A stretch of DNA of 44,931 nucleotides, taken from assembly GCA_016188985.1 (NCBI GenBank), contig JACPGM010000162.1:1-44931 (forward strand). Direction: 5' to 3'. The DNA comes from Lentisphaerota bacterium. Lineage in GTDB: Bacteria > Verrucomicrobiota > Kiritimatiellia > JAAZAB01. The position numbers were made by a program, and so were the translations under genes. Of this stretch, positions 41,690 through 44,931 are shown piece after piece; position 1 is the stretch's first letter, and every line of letters starts with the position of its first letter. The notes below the pieces were generated by a model. That model did no database searches. It was given only the letters and a program-made list of their open reading frames with translations, and was not told the DNA's origin.

Positions 41690-41789
41690 GGCCTTCTGGC
41701 CTTCTGGCCTTCTGGCCTTCTGGCCTTCTGGCCTTCTGGCCTTCTGGCCTTCTGGCCTTCTGGCCTTCTGGCCTTCTGGCCTTCTGGCC
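41690..41789. repeat. 8-bp tandem repeat (GGCCTTCT, 12.5 copies)
   Basis: Twelve perfect copies of GGCCTTCT plus GGCC run without a single mismatch over 100 bp. It lies in the 519-bp gap between the DUF3604 gene and the next gene. The open frame through it (repeating GLLAFWPS) is a by-product of the repeat. Perfect short repeats of this kind change length by strand slippage. Confidence 0.95.
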
Positions 41790-41928
41790 GATTATAACCT
41801 TCTTTCCCTCGCGTCTGTCAAGGCCCGCCTTCGGCTGGGCAGGCTTGCTCGGCCGCCTTCTGACAAAGTCGGCTTTCCCCTTTTTTTCGCGCCATCCTGC
41901 GATTGCTTTGCAGTCCCCTCACCTCGTT

Positions 41929-41946
41929 CCTCTCCCGAGGGAGAGG
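41929..41946. repeat. Perfect short palindrome before the calcium-loop protein gene
   Basis: CCTCTCCC-ga-GGGAGAGG is followed 28 bp later by the GTG start at 41975, with TGGAGG between. It resembles a common dispersed palindrome and no promoter is evident. Confidence 0.55.
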
Positions 41947-41974
41947 ATAGGTGTTTTTATTGGAGGCTAACGCC

Positions 41975-43192
41975 GTGAATCCCATCCGCAATTTATTCCT
42001 TGCAGCCGCGGTCCCGATTTTTCATCGGGGCTGCCGTGTCCTTGCCGTCTTGCTTGTGCTGGCGCTTTTGCCCGTGGCGGAAGTCCGGGCGCAGGATGCT
42101 GATGGCGATTTGATGCCCGACAGTTTTGAGCTGTTCTACGGCCTCGATCCGAGCACAAACGATGCCGCCCTGGATTATGACGGCGATAATTTGAGCAACC
42201 TGCAGGAATCCGCCCCAGACCTATTGACCGACCCCTTTGCGCCCGACACGGACATGGATGACTGGCGCGATGATTTTGATGCGGTCATCAGCCGGGCCTA
42301 CCTGCCTTTCGGCGTGCCGCTTTTTACCCATGGCGATTTTTGCGACTACGCCCGGCCCGACTGGGTTTTAGGAGGCGCGTGGAAAATGGGCGGTGAATGG
42401 ATAACAAATCCACCCGCATGGCGCGTTGACGGTTCTGAAAGTAACAGTGGGGCTGGTTTATTGATTGCCGTTGACCGGGGCATTTTGACCAACAATCTGA
42501 TTTACGCCCTGCATTATGAAGGTAGGGCGGGACAGCCTGTCCCGCCGTCTAATTCGGTCGGACAATCTTCTTCGTTCTTTGTTGATCTTCTTGACACCAA
42601 CGGCCTGGTCGTGGCAGAAAATCTCTACGGCAACCTGCTGACGAGTAGCAACGCGGAGGTTGTCGTTTTTCTTGCAGTTCCCACGGCAATATTTCCCGGT
42701 GCGGCTATAATACGGTTGAGACATGGGGAAGGAGAATTAGATGTCTACGAGGGCTTGGTCTATATTTCGGAAGATGGGGATGAATTAGACGCCGACCAGG
42801 AACGCCAACTGGGAACCTCGGATTATGCAATTGACAGCAACGGGAACGGAATCAGCGACTATATGGAATGGCTGAATTCAACCGGTGGCGGCAGTTCAAC
42901 TAACGATCCCGGCGGGGGCGGCGGTGGCAGCACCAACAACACGGATGGCGGCACGAGCGCGCCGACCGGTGTCATTTTCGTGTCGCAATCTATTGGCAGC
43001 GATAGCCTAACTGGCCGCGCGCCGGAGGTGCGCGGTTCTGATGGTCCGAAAAAGACGATCAGCAAAGGCCTGGCGGCGGTTGAGCAAGATGGCGCGCATA
43101 CTTTGATTATCAAGTCCGGCGCTTATGGCGAAGACCTCGATCTCAGGGGAAAACATTTGAAGGTGGTCATCGAAGGCCGGGTGAAATTGTAA
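41975..43192 (+). CDS. Secreted protein with calcium-loop repeats and a truncated beta-helix start
   Basis: I chose the GTG at 41975 after TGGAGG, giving 405 residues. The signal peptide (ending LPVAEVRAQ) contains an insert encoded by a palindrome. Next come thrombospondin-type-3/dockerin-like loops, DADGDLMPDSFELFYGLDP and DYDGDNLSNLQE, which usually bind calcium. A galactose-binding-like beta region follows, then a further DSNGNGISDYMEW loop and a Gly/Ser/Thr linker. The final 60 residues (FVSQSIGSDSLTGRAPEVRG to VVIEGRVKL) look like the first turn of a right-handed beta-helix, where such proteins normally continue for hundreds of residues. The protein may therefore be naturally short or truncated. 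A second repeat-derived insert is EGRAGQPVPPSN. The function is unknown; it may be surface or adhesin-like. Confidence 0.75.
   Translation: MNPIRNLFLAAAVPIFHRGCRVLAVLLVLALLPVAEVRAQDADGDLMPDSFELFYGLDPSTNDAALDYDGDNLSNLQESAPDLLTDPFAPDTDMDDWRDDFDAVISRAYLPFGVPLFTHGDFCDYARPDWVLGGAWKMGGEWITNPPAWRVDGSESNSGAGLLIAVDRGILTNNLIYALHYEGRAGQPVPPSNSVGQSSSFFVDLLDTNGLVVAENLYGNLLTSSNAEVVVFLAVPTAIFPGAAIIRLRHGEGELDVYEGLVYISEDGDELDADQERQLGTSDYAIDSNGNGISDYMEWLNSTGGGSSTNDPGGGGGGSTNNTDGGTSAPTGVIFVSQSIGSDSLTGRAPEVRGSDGPKKTISKGLAAVEQDGAHTLIIKSGAYGEDLDLRGKHLKVVIEGRVKL
42002..42034. repeat. Palindrome translated inside a signal peptide
   Basis: GCAGCC-gcggt-CCCGAT-ttttc-ATCGGG-GCTGC is a nested hairpin that encodes AAAVPIFHRGCR, between the basic start and the hydrophobic core of the signal peptide of the gene at 41975. 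Confidence 0.6.
42521..42550. repeat. Family D half-element inside a coding region
   Basis: GGTAGGGCGGGACAG-c-CTG then TCCCGCC matches the second hairpin of the intergenic element at 30637-30709. It is translated in frame as GRAGQPVPPS. Confidence 0.7.
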
Positions 43193-43268
43193 ATCAAAGG
43201 AAACGTTCAACCCCGCGGGACGCGGGGCAAGCGCTCAATGTGAAGAAACGAATTAAGGAGATACCATC

Positions 43269-44822
43269 ATGACAAAGAAAATAATCACATTCTTAATCTC
43301 GTGCTCCCTGCTTTCCGCTCTCCGCTTCTCTGGTCCGGCGTGGGCCGAAGGGATTTTAACGGTGGATAACCTGATAGTAGCGGAGGACGCGGCGGTTTAT
43401 GGGGAACTGAACGTTGGTTACGCTTCTGCCACCAATGGCGCTGCGTTTGCCACGGGCGGCACGATCACGATGAGTGAGGGTTATCGCATTCACACTTTTA
43501 CCGATAATGGAATATTTACCGTTATCAGCGGCACATTAACTTGCGATGTGCTGGTTGTTGCCGGTGGCGGTGGTGGTGGTTATGGAGGCGGCGGTGGGGG
43601 TGGCGCAGGCGGTCTTGTTTATACTCAATCGGTTGTTGGTTCCGGGGCCAATACCGTAATTGTTGGCATAGGCGGGCGTTCGGTTTCCACAACGAATACA
43701 CCAGCTAAGAATGGGTCCAATTCAGTATTCGGAACTATTACCGCATTTGGCGGTGGTGGAGGCGGACGGGGCGGCAATTCGGTTGGCCACACTTCCAGTG
43801 ATGGGGCTAACGGCGGTTCAGGTGGCGGTGGGGGCGGTTACGATAGCGAAGACCCGAATGTGGGTGGTTCGGGAACTAATGGACAGGGTTATAGTGGTGG
43901 ATCAAATTCATTGGACGGATCATATTATGGCGGCGGCGGCGGCGGCGGCGCTGGTGGTGCCGGTGGCGCCGGTTCAGGCACAGCGGGAGGCATATCTGGT
44001 TCTGGCGCTACTAATTCAATTTCAGGGTCTGAAGTAATTTATGCTGTTGGCGGTGTTGGAAGCGGAGCTGCTGGCGGGCCCGGAGCAAATGCAACAGCCA
44101 ATACAGGAAATGGAGGTAACGGTGGTAGTAATGGAGATAATTTGGGAGGCGATGGCGGATCCGGAATTGTGATCGTAAGATATCTTATTTCCGGTTACGT
44201 CCCGGGTCTAACTATTACTTCCGACGGTATCAATCAAACCAGCGCGTCTGGCACCAACATCTTCATGGGCAAGGTGGGCATTGGAACTGACAGCCCGGCC
44301 GAGCAACTGCATGTGGGAGGCAATGTTCAGGTTGACGGTTCCCTGTCGCTGGGTGGTGATCCGCGGTCGAACTGGCCCAGCGGCGCGGATGGCGCCTTAA
44401 TGGTCTCGAATAATCTTTCAGAAATTAGCAGCGAAGCCGATAAAGCCGCCGCCCGGACTAACTTGGGCTTAGGTTCGGCCGCGACCAGTGACACTACCGC
44501 CTTTGATCCGGCCGGCGCTGCCGCGGCAGTTGAGGCTGCGCTCTCGACGCATGTGGCCGATCAAAACAATCCACATCAAGTTACGGCAGTTCAAGTTGGA
44601 GCCTTAACGCCGACGGGCGATGGCTCAGGGTTAACCGGTCTTACGGCCAGCCAGGTGGCGGGGGCGCTGATTGCCTCGAACAATTTAAGCGATGTGGCCG
44701 ATCTGGCTACGGCCCGGAACACTCTCGGGGCCTTGAGCGTGAACGGCGGGACAGTCAGCGGCGCAATTATCCTGACTGCTCCCGCCGGAGATATTCCCAT
44801 GGGGATTTACACAAACCGGTAA
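43269..44822 (+). CDS. Glycine-rich secreted protein with tail-fibre-like modules
   Basis: This 517-residue protein starts after AAGGAG with a signal peptide (FLISCSLLSALRFSGPAWA). A short beta region (VDNLIVAEDAAVYGELNVG) is followed by a glycine-rich domain of about 220 residues (runs such as GGGGGYGGGGGGGAGG), which starts near VLVVAGGGGGG and closes with GGSGIVIVRYL, as in bacterial Gly-rich domains. The C-terminal part reads GKVGIGTDSPAEQLHVGGNV, then SEADKAAARTNLGLGSAAT and NNLSDVADLATARNTLGA. These patterns are typical of phage tail fibres and of bacterial surface proteins that share them. There is no chaperone domain at the end. It is probably an extracellular fibrous or adhesive protein; a phage origin of the C-terminal modules is possible. 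Confidence 0.8.
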   Translation: MTKKIITFLISCSLLSALRFSGPAWAEGILTVDNLIVAEDAAVYGELNVGYASATNGAAFATGGTITMSEGYRIHTFTDNGIFTVISGTLTCDVLVVAGGGGGGYGGGGGGGAGGLVYTQSVVGSGANTVIVGIGGRSVSTTNTPAKNGSNSVFGTITAFGGGGGGRGGNSVGHTSSDGANGGSGGGGGGYDSEDPNVGGSGTNGQGYSGGSNSLDGSYYGGGGGGGAGGAGGAGSGTAGGISGSGATNSISGSEVIYAVGGVGSGAAGGPGANATANTGNGGNGGSNGDNLGGDGGSGIVIVRYLISGYVPGLTITSDGINQTSASGTNIFMGKVGIGTDSPAEQLHVGGNVQVDGSLSLGGDPRSNWPSGADGALMVSNNLSEISSEADKAAARTNLGLGSAATSDTTAFDPAGAAAAVEAALSTHVADQNNPHQVTAVQVGALTPTGDGSGLTGLTASQVAGALIASNNLSDVADLATARNTLGALSVNGGTVSGAIILTAPAGDIPMGIYTNR

Positions 44823-44859
44823 GTTAAGCGCGCGAGGCGGAGAGCGTGAAGCGTCGAGT

Positions 44860-44903
44860 TGTAGCCGCCTCACTCTGTTGAGGCGTCCGATGTGCAGCCA
44901 AAG
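44860..44903. repeat. Family B palindrome, partial copy
   Basis: TGTAGCCGCCTCACTCTGTT then GAGGCGTC resembles the left half of the element at 32032-32089 (TGTAGCCGCCCCACTCTGCT then GGGGCGTC). The right half is missing or diverged (GTGCAGCCA). Confidence 0.6.
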
Positions 44904-44906
44904 GTA

Positions 44907-44931
44907 GTCATTCCCGCGAAGGCGGGAATCC
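44907..44931. repeat. Family E palindrome at the window end
   Basis: GTCATTCCCGC-gaa-GGCGGGAATCC reaches the last base. This is the same class as 39011-39036 and 39418-39447. Confidence 0.65.

Noticed and set aside
41594-41970. Open frames with a repeating GLLAFWPS peptide
   Set aside because: They are a by-product of the 8-bp tandem repeat being open in all phases; no ribosome binding site or conserved sequence.

Overview
This window looks like part of a PVC-superphylum genome, most likely Kiritimatiellota or another Verrucomicrobiota-like lineage. That is an inference from gene content: a MoxR/DUF58/von Willebrand-A operon with DUF4159 and DUF4175-like proteins, a type II pseudopilin-like secreted protein, large secreted proteins of unknown function, a MurA with Asp in place of the catalytic Cys, and very many short nested palindromic repeats between and inside genes. 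No ribosomal RNA or other marker fixes the taxonomy.

Layout. Positions 1-531 hold the 3' part of a glycine-rich surface-protein gene. An rsmB-like rRNA methyltransferase follows on the minus strand (610-1980). A divergent promoter at 1980-2008 starts a tightly packed eight-gene operon (2142-19561). It encodes a 1031-residue secreted helical protein, a MoxR ATPase, a DUF58 protein, two membrane vWA proteins, a DUF4175-like membrane protein, a DUF4159 protein, and a 1521-residue fusion of thioredoxin, HEAT repeats, a second thioredoxin and a CcdA/DsbD-like membrane domain. Together these look like a cell-envelope module in which an AAA+ ATPase and metal-binding vWA proteins act with a thiol-redox component.

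Next come thrS (no TGS domain, TTG start) and infC (AUU start), separated by two copies of a palindromic element. A convergent pair follows: a family 2 glycosyltransferase and a lipoprotein polysaccharide deacetylase whose promoter implies a leaderless message. A tRNA-Val(CAC), a small zinc-ribbon membrane protein and a probably acquired AAA ATPase precede a scar made of fragments of a serine recombinase and an ORF6N-type protein. Then come murA, transketolase and queA (all minus), a repeat-rich stretch, the pseudopilin-like gene with its own promoter and terminator, and ppdK.

The last quarter (36371-44822) encodes a large secreted protein of unknown function, a DUF3604/PHP-like metallohydrolase, a secreted calcium-loop protein that ends where a beta-helix would begin, and a glycine-rich protein with phage tail-fibre-like modules.

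The most unusual signals are the palindromic elements. Several families are nested in each other, some are translated in frame inside rsmB, thrS and a signal peptide, and two 114-bp inverted-repeat elements sit in tandem with exactly 122-bp periodicity, each bounded by the same 8-bp direct repeat.
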